Shown in pieces: positions 7,159 to 15,025 of a DNA stretch of 33,563 nt. Made by a program: the position numbers and the translations under genes. Numbering within the stretch: the first letter of the stretch is position 1; each line of letters starts with the position of its first letter. The notes below the pieces were generated by a model, which was not told the DNA's origin, did no database searches, and saw nothing but the letters and a program-made list of their open reading frames with translations. The DNA is from Arthrobacter crystallopoietes BAB-32 (GTDB lineage Bacteria > Actinomycetota > Actinomycetes > Actinomycetales > Micrococcaceae): the NCBI RefSeq assembly GCF_000328305.2, contig NZ_ANPE02000098.1, positions 1 to 33,563 on the forward strand, given 5' to 3'.

Positions 7159-8820
7159 TTACTTGGTTGATGCGGCGAGGGCACGCAGTCGGTGGCCGGG
7201 GTTGGAGTCCAGCAGCCGGCGTGTGTAGTCGTGTTGCGGGTTTCCGAAGATGCTGGCCGTGGGCCCGCTTTCGACGAGCCGGCCGCGGCGCATGACGCCG
7301 ACCTCGTGCGAGATCCGTTCGACCACGTGCAGGTCGTGCGAGATAAAGAGGTAGGTCAGGCCGAGCTCGCGCTGGAGTTCTTCCAGCAGGGCCAGAATCT
7401 GCGCCTGGGTCAGCACGTCCAAGGCGGACAAGGCCTCGTCGAGCACCAGCGTCTTGGCGCCGGCTGCCAGGGCCCGGGCGATCGCAACCCGCTGGCGCTG
7501 ACCGCCCGAGAGTTCCATCGGCCGGGCGGAGGCCACTCGTGCAGGCAGATTCACCTGCTCGAGCAGCTCGGAGACCCGCTCCTGCTGGCCTGCTCTGCCC
7601 CCGAGGCGGAAGTTTGCGATCGGCTCGGCGACGATGTCGCGGATCCGCAGCCTCGGATCCAGGGCAGAGTCGGGGTTCTGGTAGACCAGTTGCAGGGTCC
7701 GCCACAGCTCGCGCTTGCCGCGTCCGTCCAGCCCGGTCACGTCGCGGCCGTCCACCAGGACGGTCCCCTCGGTCGGATCGAGCAGCCGCATGAGCATGCG
7801 GGCCGTCGTCGATTTCCCGGACCCGGACTCGCCGACCAGCGAGAAGGTCGTGCCCGGCCGTACCCCGAAGGAGACTGCGTCCACGGCCCGGTTGGTGCCG
7901 CCGCGGTCAAAGACTTTCACCAGGTCCCGCGCCTCGAGGGCATAGTCGCTGGAGGTGGAAGCTGCCACGCTGGCTGCCGGTACTGCTGCCCGCGCCGGAG
8001 CCGCCTCCTCGAGCAGCCTGACCGTGTACTCGTCCTCCGGGCGGGCCAGGATCTGGTCAACGCCGCGGTCTTCGCGGACGCTCCCGCCTCGCATCACCAC
8101 GATCCGGTCCGCATGGTCGGTTGCAACGGCCAAGTCATGGGTGACGAAGATGACGGCGGTGCCGTACTCCTTCGCCAGTCGGTCGAAGACTTCAAGCACG
8201 GTGCGCTGGACCGTAACATCCAGGGCCGAGGTGGGCTCGTCGGCGATCAGCACCTGGGGGTGCAGGCTGAAGGCGATGGCGATGAGGACCCGCTGCTTGA
8301 GTCCGCCGGAAAGCTCGTGCGGGTACTGCCGCAGCCGTTCCTCCGGCCGGTCGATGCCCACCAGGGTGAGCAGTCGCACGACCTCGGCCCGCAGTTCGCG
8401 CCGGCTCCGCCGCCGCCCGTCCTGGTGCAGCCGGAAAACCTCGGCAACCTGCGAGCCGATGGTCCTGACGGGGTCCAGGGAGGCGCCGGGATCCTGCGGC
8501 ACCAGTCCGATGCGACGTCCGCGGATCCGGCAGAACTCTTTCTCCGACAGGGAGGCCAGGTCGGTGCCGTCGAAGTCGATGCGCCCGCTGATCCGGGCCG
8601 ATGCCGGCAGCAGGCCGAGGACGGAGCGGGCCAGAGTTGTCTTGCCGGAACCGGATTCGCCGACCAGCGCGACGATTTCCCCTGCGTGCAGGGTCAGGTC
8701 CACTCCGCCAACGGCGGTGGTTCCGGATTGGTATTCGACCTGCAGGCCGCGGATGGCCAGCAGCGGGGCGGCCTGCAGGAGTGCCGCCGGTGCGGCCTGG
8801 TCGGCTGTAGTAACGCTCAC
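7159..8820 (-). CDS. Fused double ATPase of an oligopeptide/nickel-type ABC importer (DppD-DppF fusion)
   Basis: A 553-residue cytoplasmic protein with two ABC cassettes in tandem. Cassette 1 has Walker A GESGSGKTTLA near residue 54, signature LSGGLKQRVLIA and Walker B VLIADEPTSALD. Cassette 2, after a linker near residues 260-285, has GESGSGKSTTAR, LSGGQRQRVAIARAL and LVLDEALSALD. Both cassettes look catalytically intact; the usual two subunits (DppD and DppF) are joined. I choose the GTG at 8820 because AGGAGG lies at the right distance before it; the open frame upstream is a shadow of the permease gene. It lies 8 bp after the DppC-like permease and 8 bp before the DszC/SfnC-like gene. It powers the import system fed by the binding protein at 10687-12339. 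Confidence 0.92.
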   Translation of the reverse strand: MSVTTADQAAPAALLQAAPLLAIRGLQVEYQSGTTAVGGVDLTLHAGEIVALVGESGSGKTTLARSVLGLLPASARISGRIDFDGTDLASLSEKEFCRIRGRRIGLVPQDPGASLDPVRTIGSQVAEVFRLHQDGRRRSRRELRAEVVRLLTLVGIDRPEERLRQYPHELSGGLKQRVLIAIAFSLHPQVLIADEPTSALDVTVQRTVLEVFDRLAKEYGTAVIFVTHDLAVATDHADRIVVMRGGSVREDRGVDQILARPEDEYTVRLLEEAAPARAAVPAASVAASTSSDYALEARDLVKVFDRGGTNRAVDAVSFGVRPGTTFSLVGESGSGKSTTARMLMRLLDPTEGTVLVDGRDVTGLDGRGKRELWRTLQLVYQNPDSALDPRLRIRDIVAEPIANFRLGGRAGQQERVSELLEQVNLPARVASARPMELSGGQRQRVAIARALAAGAKTLVLDEALSALDVLTQAQILALLEELQRELGLTYLFISHDLHVVERISHEVGVMRRGRLVESGPTASIFGNPQHDYTRRLLDSNPGHRLRALAASTK

Positions 8821-8828
8821 GGGTCCTC

Positions 8829-9704
8829 CTAGAACCTGAAGATCTTCAGCAGTTGGCGGCCGAACCCAGCCAGCAGCACGACGGCGGCGACGATGACCAG
8901 GCCGGGCAGGCTGGTCATCCACCAGGCGCTGCCAAGGTACTGGCGGCCCTCGGAAATCAGCAGGCCCCATTCCGGCGTGGGCGGCGGGGCGCCGAAGCCG
9001 AGGAAGCCGAGTCCCGAAATCGCCAGGATGGCTGCGCCCAGGTCCACTGCCAGCAGCGACAGCACCGGCCCGGTCGCGTTGGGCAGGATGTGCCGCAGGA
9101 CGACCGACCCGTAGGTGCCGCCGCTGAGGAAAGCGGCCTCGACGAAGTCCAGGTTGCGCACGCGCAGGACCTCCGAACGCACCACTCGGGCGAAGGAGGC
9201 GATGGAGGCAATTCCCACGCCGACCCCCAGGGAGATGGGGCCGGGTTGGAATGCAGTGACGACGATCAGCGAAATCAGGAAGCCCGGAACGGCCAGCAGG
9301 ACATCCACAAGGCGCATGGTCACCGCGTCAGCAGCGCGCCCGGCGGTTGCGGCGATGAGGCCGATGATGGTTCCGGCGACCAGTCCGATCAGCACGGCAA
9401 GTCCGGCCGTGAGCAGGGTCTGCGAGGTGCCGTGGACGACCCGGGCGTAAATATCCCGCCCCAGGTGGTCCGTGCCGAACCAATGCTGTGCACTGGGGGC
9501 CAGGAACTTCTCTGCGCCGACGCCAGCAATCGGATCGGCTGTGGTGAACAGGCCGGGAAACAGCGCCCAGCCGAGCACCAGGATCAGCGGCAGCGCGGTC
9601 AGCCATAGTCCGATACGGGCAGAAGGACGACGGCGGGTGGCTGCGGGCGCCGTCGTAATTTGTGCGGCGGATGCCGCAGCAGGGTTTTCAAGATGCAGGG
9701 TCAT
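8829..9704 (-). CDS. ABC importer permease, DppC/OppC type
   Basis: A 291-residue inner membrane permease. After a hydrophilic N-terminus of about 30 residues come one helix, the family motif HWFGTDHLGRDIYARV, then five further helices. EAAFLSGGTYGSVVLRHILP is the EAA coupling loop that contacts the ATPase, and SGLGFLGFGAPPPTPEWG is the conserved DppC tail. The ATG at 9704 is chosen because the 39 residues readable upstream belong to another frame of the partner permease; its ribosome site is weak (GAAGCGAG). It starts 16 bp after the DppB-like gene and its stop codon overlaps the ribosome site of the ATPase gene, consistent with tight co-expression. Confidence 0.92.
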   Translation of the reverse strand: MTLHLENPAAASAAQITTAPAATRRRPSARIGLWLTALPLILVLGWALFPGLFTTADPIAGVGAEKFLAPSAQHWFGTDHLGRDIYARVVHGTSQTLLTAGLAVLIGLVAGTIIGLIAATAGRAADAVTMRLVDVLLAVPGFLISLIVVTAFQPGPISLGVGVGIASIASFARVVRSEVLRVRNLDFVEAAFLSGGTYGSVVLRHILPNATGPVLSLLAVDLGAAILAISGLGFLGFGAPPPTPEWGLLISEGRQYLGSAWWMTSLPGLVIVAAVVLLAGFGRQLLKIFRF

Positions 9705-9720
9705 GGGGACTCGCTTCGGG

Positions 9721-10680
9721 TCAGACGGCCAGAACGCGCGGGGAGCCCTGCCCGTTGGACTTGAGGATGCGCGGGTCAAGCAGCGGGTAGAGCAGGTCCA
9801 CGACGAGGTTGACGGCCACAAACACGCTGGCGGTCAGCAACACAAGTCCCTGGACCAGTGGCACATCCTGGGTGGTCACCGCTTGAAGCACGACGGCGCC
9901 GAGGCCGGAGCGCGCGAACACCGTCTCGGTGATGACCGAGCCGGCCAGCAGCGTTCCGACGGTGATGCCGGTGATCGTCATGGCAGGCCCGCCCGCATTC
10001 TTCAGCGCGTGGCGGAAGAAGATCCAGGAAGCCGAGGCGCCCTTGGCCCGCAGCACGTCGATGAACGGCTGGCTGTAGACGGTGTCGATGCTCTTGAGCA
10101 GCACCTGGGCGATCGGGGCCGAGACATGCACCCCGAGCACGAACACCGGTACCGCGAGGGACAGGAAGGATCCGTCCGGGAACAGGGACATGACGCCCCA
10201 GCGGATGGACAGCAGTTCCAGCAGCACGAGCCCGAGCCAGATCACCGGCACTGCGGCGAAAAGCGGCGGCAGGTTCAACACGACCTTCCGCAGCACTGCC
10301 GAACGGGTCAGTGTGGCAGCCACCACCACCGCCAACGCGAGGACCACAGCGGTGGCGAAAGCGGACAAGGCCAGCGCCATGGTGGAACCGATGACCCCGC
10401 CGATGCGCAGGGCCACCGGCTCCCCGGAGGCCAGGGAGTAGCCGACGTCGCCGGTGAGCAGACCGCCCAACTGGGCGAAGTACTGGACCAGCAGTGGCTG
10501 GTCATAGCCGTACTGGCGCTTCATGTTGTCGATGGTGGCCTGGTCCACGGCGGAATCCGTGCTCAGGAAGATCGTCACCGGGTCGCTGGGCAGCAGCTGC
10601 ACGGCGAGGAAGATGACGGTATAGGCCAGCCAAATGACAAGCAGCGCCTGTCCGATCCGTTGCGCGACGTAGCGACCCAT
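9721..10680 (-). CDS. ABC importer permease, DppB/OppB type
   Basis: A 319-residue permease opening with GRYVAQRIGQALLVIWLAY, the usual DppB N-terminal helix. It then has QYGYDQPLLVQYFAQLGGLL and GDVGYSL in the periplasmic-side loop, about six helices, and the EAA-like coupling loop FIDVLRAKGASASWIFFRHA. It ends with PLVQGLVLLTASVFVAVNL and LLYPLLDPRI, both conserved in the family. The start codon lies 6 bp after the stop of the binding-protein gene, with a weak ribosome site, so translation may depend on the upstream gene. It pairs with the DppC-like subunit to form the channel. Confidence 0.93.
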   Translation of the reverse strand: MGRYVAQRIGQALLVIWLAYTVIFLAVQLLPSDPVTIFLSTDSAVDQATIDNMKRQYGYDQPLLVQYFAQLGGLLTGDVGYSLASGEPVALRIGGVIGSTMALALSAFATAVVLALAVVVAATLTRSAVLRKVVLNLPPLFAAVPVIWLGLVLLELLSIRWGVMSLFPDGSFLSLAVPVFVLGVHVSAPIAQVLLKSIDTVYSQPFIDVLRAKGASASWIFFRHALKNAGGPAMTITGITVGTLLAGSVITETVFARSGLGAVVLQAVTTQDVPLVQGLVLLTASVFVAVNLVVDLLYPLLDPRILKSNGQGSPRVLAV

Positions 10681-10686
10681 GACTGG

Positions 10687-12339
10687 CTACCCTTCGGCCT
10701 TCCAGGCGCCCTGGAAGATGGGCGCGGTGCCGGAGGTGAACTCAATGTTGGTGCCGGAGTGCGCCCCGTAGACCTGGACTTCATCCCAGAGCACGAGGGC
10801 CAGGGCCTTCTCCACCACCAGGGCCCGCTGTTCCTCGGCGACCAGTTCTTCGTGCTTGGCCTCGTCGGCGGCGGCACGCTCAGCGGCAAATAGCTCGTTG
10901 AGCTCCTCGTCGGCGTTCAACGTCTGGGTGTTGGTCTCGGGGCCGAAAACCGGTCCCAGCCCGCCGTAGGCGAACTGGCGTGTGCCGAAGAACTCGACCT
11001 CGGGATCCTGCAGTGCAGTGGCCAGGAAGGTGTTGTCAGCAGCACGGTTGATGAGCTTGACGCCGATCTCGCGCCACTGCTGTTCGATCAGCTCGAAGGC
11101 CGGTTTGATCACCACGGAGTTGTTGGAGCTCGTGACGGTAACTTCCAGTTTCTTGCCGTCCTTTTCGCGGACACCGTCGGCGCCGGCAACCCAGCCAGCC
11201 TCGTCCAGCAATGACTTGGCCTTCTCGGGGTCGTAGGCCAGGTCCGCCGAGAGGTCCACGAAGCCGGGTGCCTTGTGGTTCAGGACGGATCCGGCGATCT
11301 CGTAGCTGTCCGAAAGGACCGTGTCCTTCAGCGCCTGCCGGTCAATGCCTGCCTGCAGCGCCTGGCGAACCTTCTGATCGGCCAGCTTTCCGCTGCCGAT
11401 GCGCACGGCTGCCACATTGGCGGTCAGATCGATGCCAGGCGCGGGCAGCACCTGGTTGCCACCGGCCGCAACCGCAGCCTCGTCCGCCGGCTGCAGGCCG
11501 CGGACCAGGTCAACCTGGCCGCTCTGCACGGCACCGGCACGGTGCGCCACCTCGGGCAGGTACTTCACAACGACCTTGTCCAGGTAGGCCGCACCTTGGT
11601 TCTCCGCAGTTTCCGGCGCCCAAGCGTAGTCGGCCCGCTTGGCCAGCACGAGTTCCTCGTCCGGTTTCTCCGACTCGAAGACAAAGGGTCCCGAGCCGGA
11701 GATCTTCGCGATGTCGGACTGGCCAGCATTGTCCAATTCCAGCGTCTTGGGCGAGACCAGCCCAGCGGCCACCGAAGACGTGGCGCGCAGGAAGTTCGCG
11801 TCCGCGCTCTTCAGCTGCACCTTCACGGTGTCCTCGTCGACGACTTCCGTGGACTCGTAGGCGGAAAAGTCGACATTGGGCTGGATTTGGGCCTTCTCCA
11901 AGCCCTTCCCAAGGACATCCAGGTTGGCCTTGACAGCCTCGGCGTCAAGCGGAGTTCCGTCGCTGAAGGTCACGTCGGGGCGGATGTCGAAAGTGAACTC
12001 GGTGTTGTCTTCATTGCCGCTGAACTTAGTGGCGATCCACGGCACGAGCTTGCCTGATACGGCATCGAAGTAGGTCAGCCGATCCAGCACGCTGTTGAGC
12101 ACGTTGGCCTTCTCGTAGAAGCGCGCCGACTGCGTCTGGAAGTTATTGATCGGGGTCACTTCGGCGAAGACCAAAGTACCGCCCTGCACCGGCTCGCCGC
12201 TGTTGGCCGCAGGCTGGGCGCCGCCGCCCGCATTTCCTCCGCAGGCGGTGAGTAGCAATGCAGCCGCAGTCAGCAGCGCGGCTGCCCCGGTGCGTCTGAC
12301 GCCGCGGCGGGCACGCGCTTTCTTGTCATTGGTGGCCAT
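10687..12339 (-). CDS. Substrate-binding lipoprotein of the ABC importer (family 5 solute-binding protein)
   Basis: A 550-residue extracellular lipoprotein: a basic start, a hydrophobic stretch and the lipobox LTAC with cysteine near residue 33. Family 5 features follow: GGTLVFAEVTPINNFQT, LTYFDAVSGKLVPWIATKF, FDIRPDVTFSDGTPLDAEAV, FLRATSSVAAGLVSPK, VRQALQAGIDRQAL and YDPEKAKSLLDEAGW. This fold binds peptides, nickel chelates, glutathione and other compounds. The ribosome site GAGGAGCC fits the ATG at 12339. It is the first gene of the operon behind a SAM-I riboswitch and is followed by its permeases, its ATPase and two flavin monooxygenases, so its ligand is very likely an organosulfur compound or sulfur-containing conjugate. 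That is inference from context; the fold alone does not say. Confidence 0.92.
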   Translation of the reverse strand: MATNDKKARARRGVRRTGAAALLTAAALLLTACGGNAGGGAQPAANSGEPVQGGTLVFAEVTPINNFQTQSARFYEKANVLNSVLDRLTYFDAVSGKLVPWIATKFSGNEDNTEFTFDIRPDVTFSDGTPLDAEAVKANLDVLGKGLEKAQIQPNVDFSAYESTEVVDEDTVKVQLKSADANFLRATSSVAAGLVSPKTLELDNAGQSDIAKISGSGPFVFESEKPDEELVLAKRADYAWAPETAENQGAAYLDKVVVKYLPEVAHRAGAVQSGQVDLVRGLQPADEAAVAAGGNQVLPAPGIDLTANVAAVRIGSGKLADQKVRQALQAGIDRQALKDTVLSDSYEIAGSVLNHKAPGFVDLSADLAYDPEKAKSLLDEAGWVAGADGVREKDGKKLEVTVTSSNNSVVIKPAFELIEQQWREIGVKLINRAADNTFLATALQDPEVEFFGTRQFAYGGLGPVFGPETNTQTLNADEELNELFAAERAAADEAKHEELVAEEQRALVVEKALALVLWDEVQVYGAHSGTNIEFTSGTAPIFQGAWKAEG

Positions 12340-12438
12340 GAAGGCTCCTCTCGGTCATTACCGAGGAACGCCATTTCACGCGGAGAGTCCGGCCACGCAC
12401 ACGGAGCGGGCAGGGACCAACGGGAAGATTTGGCTAAC

Positions 12439-12595
12439 TCCATCGGTCCTGGCAGGAGCACCCTACGGAGCATGTCCTACCGCGCTGCGCGGCCCTCGAA
12501 CATGTCCCTTGCTATCGGCGTGGATCCAGGGTGATCTCACGCGACCAGGGTTGCTGCAGCGTCATAGAGCCAGGTCTCTCAGCTGCTCGGGATGG
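12439..12595 (-). promoter_or_regulatory. SAM-I riboswitch heading the transporter-monooxygenase operon
   Basis: On the minus strand it begins CCATCCCGAGC, continues AGCTGAGAGACCTGGCTC and GACGCTGCAGCAACC, has a long variable region of about 90 nt, and closes with GGTGCTCCTGCCAGGACCG and ATGGA. P1 is CCATC/GATGG, and P2 shows compensated changes against the other copies (GCAGC/GCTGC instead of GCGGC/GCCGC), which is good evidence for a real RNA stem. About 100 nt separate the aptamer from the start codon. Just before the ribosome site there is a hairpin CTCGGT-AATG-ACCGAG whose flank CCTC could also pair with GAGG of the ribosome site. Expected action: repression when SAM is plentiful. Confidence 0.9.
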
Positions 12596-12683
12596 TTACG
12601 CGTTCCAGTGTCGCGGCGACGTCCGTCCGGATGAAAGAGGCGGCGTCACACTACGCAACCGGCCGACATATTTAGTCCCGGTG

Positions 12684-12699
12684 GACGTCATATGACGTC
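12684..12699. promoter_or_regulatory. Perfect 16-bp palindrome, probable operator
   Basis: GACGTCATATGACGTC reads the same on both strands. It lies between the divergent riboswitch operon and the gene starting at 12822, in a 226-bp stretch that otherwise holds no gene. An even-spaced perfect palindrome in a divergent promoter region fits a dimeric repressor site. The regulator is not identifiable. A TTATCCACA box stands at 12761-12769. Confidence 0.45.
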
Positions 12700-12821
12700 T
12701 TCTTCCCGTGCCATCCAAGTTGGCCTCTATTATTCGTCGGCCGGACCAGCAAAGCACCCGTTATCCACAGACGCGCGTCCTTTGGTGTTGAGTGTCAGCG
12801 CCGCCGGTTAGCGTTCCTGGC

Positions 12822-13651
12822 ATGAAACGACACCTGACCTGGATCCTTCCGACGTTGTTGGTGCCGGGCTCTTATGTCCTGCTGGTTCTCTGGGCACGGT
12901 CGCTGCCGGAGCCGGGGCCGTCCAACTGGATGGCGTCCTTGGTGTCTGCCACTGCGTTGTGCCTGATGTTCGTTGTTCCCGTGGTTTGCCTGGTCTTCGC
13001 AATCCGGAACGGTTACCGAGCCTTCCGGGCCTATCGCCGGCGCCGAGGCCATTTCACGAGGCCGAACTTGTGGTCCGCGAGCGGGAGCGGGCCCATGTTG
13101 AGTCCTACTCCTCTGCGGCGCACCTGCTACGTGTCCTATCTGCAGGGCAGGTTCCGCCTCCGCTTGAGATCTGGGGCGTGGTGCTGCGCCCTGGGGAACG
13201 TGCCTTGCTGCACCTGCCAGCGGAATATGCGCGCTTCTATGGCGGACCCGGCACGTACACGCATATGAATGGCTTCTACTGGGGCTCTCCGGTTTTCTTG
13301 CTCGCCGGATACGGACTGACGGCGCTGGGCAACAGGTCAAGGCGCCGAGCAGCCGAGGCAGCGGCGGCAACCCAATGGCGCGAGCAACAGACCGTGGACG
13401 TCATCGCGACGGACCAGAGGCTGCTCTGCTTGGCAAACGGACAATGGCTGACTTTCGACTTCGCTGCCGTGACGGCGTGCTACCCGGAGCCGGAACAGCA
13501 CAGCTTGGTCTTCGAGTTCCCGGACACGTCCCCGCTGCTGATCGGCGGCGCGAGTTCTCCCCTGATCGCGGCTGTCGCGGTGTGGGCTCTCCATGGACAG
13601 CGTGGAGTCAATGAGCATCCGGCACTCGCGGGACTGCGGTCGCAGAGGTGA
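12822..13651 (+). pseudogene. Frameshifted gene for a membrane protein of unknown function with PH-like domain
   Basis: Two overlapping frames together make one plausible protein of about 276 residues. The first (from the ATG at 12822) gives two hydrophobic helices (LTWILPTLLVPGSYVLLVLW and ATALCLMFVVPVVCLVFAI) and a basic stretch YRAFRAYRRRRGHF. After that its sequence turns unlike protein, while the frame one base back continues with HEAELVVRERERAHVESYSS. That continuation goes on through GVVLRPGERALLHLP, a third hydrophobic stretch and VIATDQRLLCLANGQWLTFD, which resembles bacterial PH-like domains, to the stop at 13651. The switch lies near 13050 and looks like one lost base, either a real mutation or a sequencing error. 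I do not recognise the family. The ribosome site before 12822 is poor. Neighbours give no functional hint. Confidence 0.6.
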
Positions 13652-13738
13652 GCATCAGCGTCGGCTCACGCGGACGTTTCCGGGGTCAGATGCAAGCAAA
13701 TTCAAAGAGCAGACCGGCTCGGGCATGCGGGCAGGGAT

Positions 13739-13776
13739 GCCGAGGGACTGCGCCCAGGGCGGTAGCCTCGGCGCAG
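13739..13776. terminator. Possible hairpins between two convergent genes
   Basis: GCCGAGG (13739-13745) pairs with CCTCGGC (13766-13772), and an alternative 7-bp pair CTGCGCC/GGCGCAG overlaps it. They lie between the broken membrane-protein gene and the convergent dehydrogenase gene. Stems are short and there is no T-tract, so this is a weak call. The rest of 13652-13905 shows nothing I can name. Confidence 0.3.
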
Positions 13777-13905
13777 CCCCTACTCATTGCCAGCCTCATG
13801 TCGGTGCCGGCCCAGAAAGCTGACCGGAGCACCCTAACCATTGCACTGGCGTTGAAGGTCCCCGGCGCCGGTCCGTCTGACTTGCGCGGGCTCCCGGCAG
13901 GGACC

Positions 13906-14895
13906 CTAAACGGCCAGGGTGCTCGCCGTTCGCTTCGTCACCGTGACGACGCCGCTTGGGATGTCGCCATGCAGAACGGCATTGAAGTTCTGCCAGACGG
14001 TCGCGATCCGACGTTCGACGTTTTCCCAGCCGACGCCGGCCATATGAGGGGTGCAAACTACCTGCTCCAAATTCAGCAGTTCGCTGGCGGTGTCCAGCGG
14101 CTCTCGCTCATAGACATCAAGTCCGGCCCCTGCAATGCGCCCTTCGCGCAGGCATTCGATGAGGGCACCCTCATCCACGACCTCGCCGCGTCCGACATTG
14201 ACGAGCACAGCGCTTCGCTTCATCAGCGCTAGTTCGTCCCGCCCGATCATCTTGTCGGATTCGGCATTCAACGGAACATTCACGCAGACGATGTCGGACA
14301 CGGCCATTAGCTCGTCCAGGGGGACGGGGCAGGCGGGGACGAGCTCGGAAACAGTCAGCGGGATCTCCGCGTTGTCGTAGAAGACCACGTTGGCACCGAA
14401 GCCGTGGTGGACGACCTTGCCGACCCAGCGTCCGATGTTCCCCAGACCGACGATCCCGACTGTCTTGTTGTACAGCTCCGAGTAGGACATCTCGTCCAGG
14501 TCGTGGCGCCATTTCCCTTCGCGCATCAACTGCATGGAGGCCGGAATCCGCCTCAGCAATGTCAGCATCAGGGTGACCGCGTGCTCCGCGACGGAGATCG
14601 AATGGGTCTTCATCTGGGCCACCGGAACACCCAGTTCGTCCAGGACATTCAGTGGCAGCTGCCCGTAGCCGGAGCTCATGTATTGAATGAACTTCACGTT
14701 CTTGGCCGCCCGGAACACCTCTTCGGGAACATTGACGCCCGAAATGAGGAAATCCGCATCCGCAGCTTCACGGCACATATCCGCAACGTCCGCCCCTGCC
14801 GGCATCACCGTGACGCTGAAGCCTTCCGGGGTGGAATCCACAAGACGGTCGATGTAGTCCTTCAAAGGGTTGACGAACAGAACCTTATATGTCAT
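13906..14895 (-). CDS. D-2-hydroxyacid dehydrogenase (NAD-dependent)
   Basis: A 329-residue oxidoreductase of the D-isomer-specific 2-hydroxyacid dehydrogenase family, which interconverts 2-oxoacids and D-2-hydroxyacids. The NAD-binding fold begins at KTVGIVGLGNIGRWVGKVV (glycine motif GLGNIG). The catalytic arginine is in VNVGRGEVVDE, the acid is in the AGLDVYEREPLD segment, and the proton-donor histidine is in CTPHMAGVGWENVERR. I use the ATG at 14895, with an AAAGGTG ribosome site; eight residues further upstream are readable but lack support. It follows the isocitrate/isopropylmalate-family dehydrogenase by 130 bp on the same strand, probably in one transcript, within a carboxylate-use block. 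The exact substrate (glyoxylate, hydroxypyruvate or another 2-oxoacid) cannot be told. Confidence 0.9.
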   Translation of the reverse strand: MTYKVLFVNPLKDYIDRLVDSTPEGFSVTVMPAGADVADMCREAADADFLISGVNVPEEVFRAAKNVKFIQYMSSGYGQLPLNVLDELGVPVAQMKTHSISVAEHAVTLMLTLLRRIPASMQLMREGKWRHDLDEMSYSELYNKTVGIVGLGNIGRWVGKVVHHGFGANVVFYDNAEIPLTVSELVPACPVPLDELMAVSDIVCVNVPLNAESDKMIGRDELALMKRSAVLVNVGRGEVVDEGALIECLREGRIAGAGLDVYEREPLDTASELLNLEQVVCTPHMAGVGWENVERRIATVWQNFNAVLHGDIPSGVVTVTKRTASTLAV

Positions 14896-15025
14896 TGGTA
14901 CGCACCTTTCATGCGTCAAGGGCTGGCGACCGCAACACGAGAATCTGACGGATCAGACAGTGCGCGTCGGTGGAGGACGACCTTCCGGTCACGGCGGCGG
15001 CACGGTCTTCGTGCCCCGCGTGCAA

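Noticed and set aside
12761-12769. Perfect DnaA-box sequence TTATCCACA.
   Set aside because: A single box with no cluster, no AT-rich unwinding region and no dnaA or dnaN nearby; not evidence of an origin.
13652-13905. Possible small gene between the broken membrane-protein gene and the 2-hydroxyacid dehydrogenase.
   Set aside because: Frames here have no ribosome site, run into the dehydrogenase on the wrong strand and give unprotein-like sequence.
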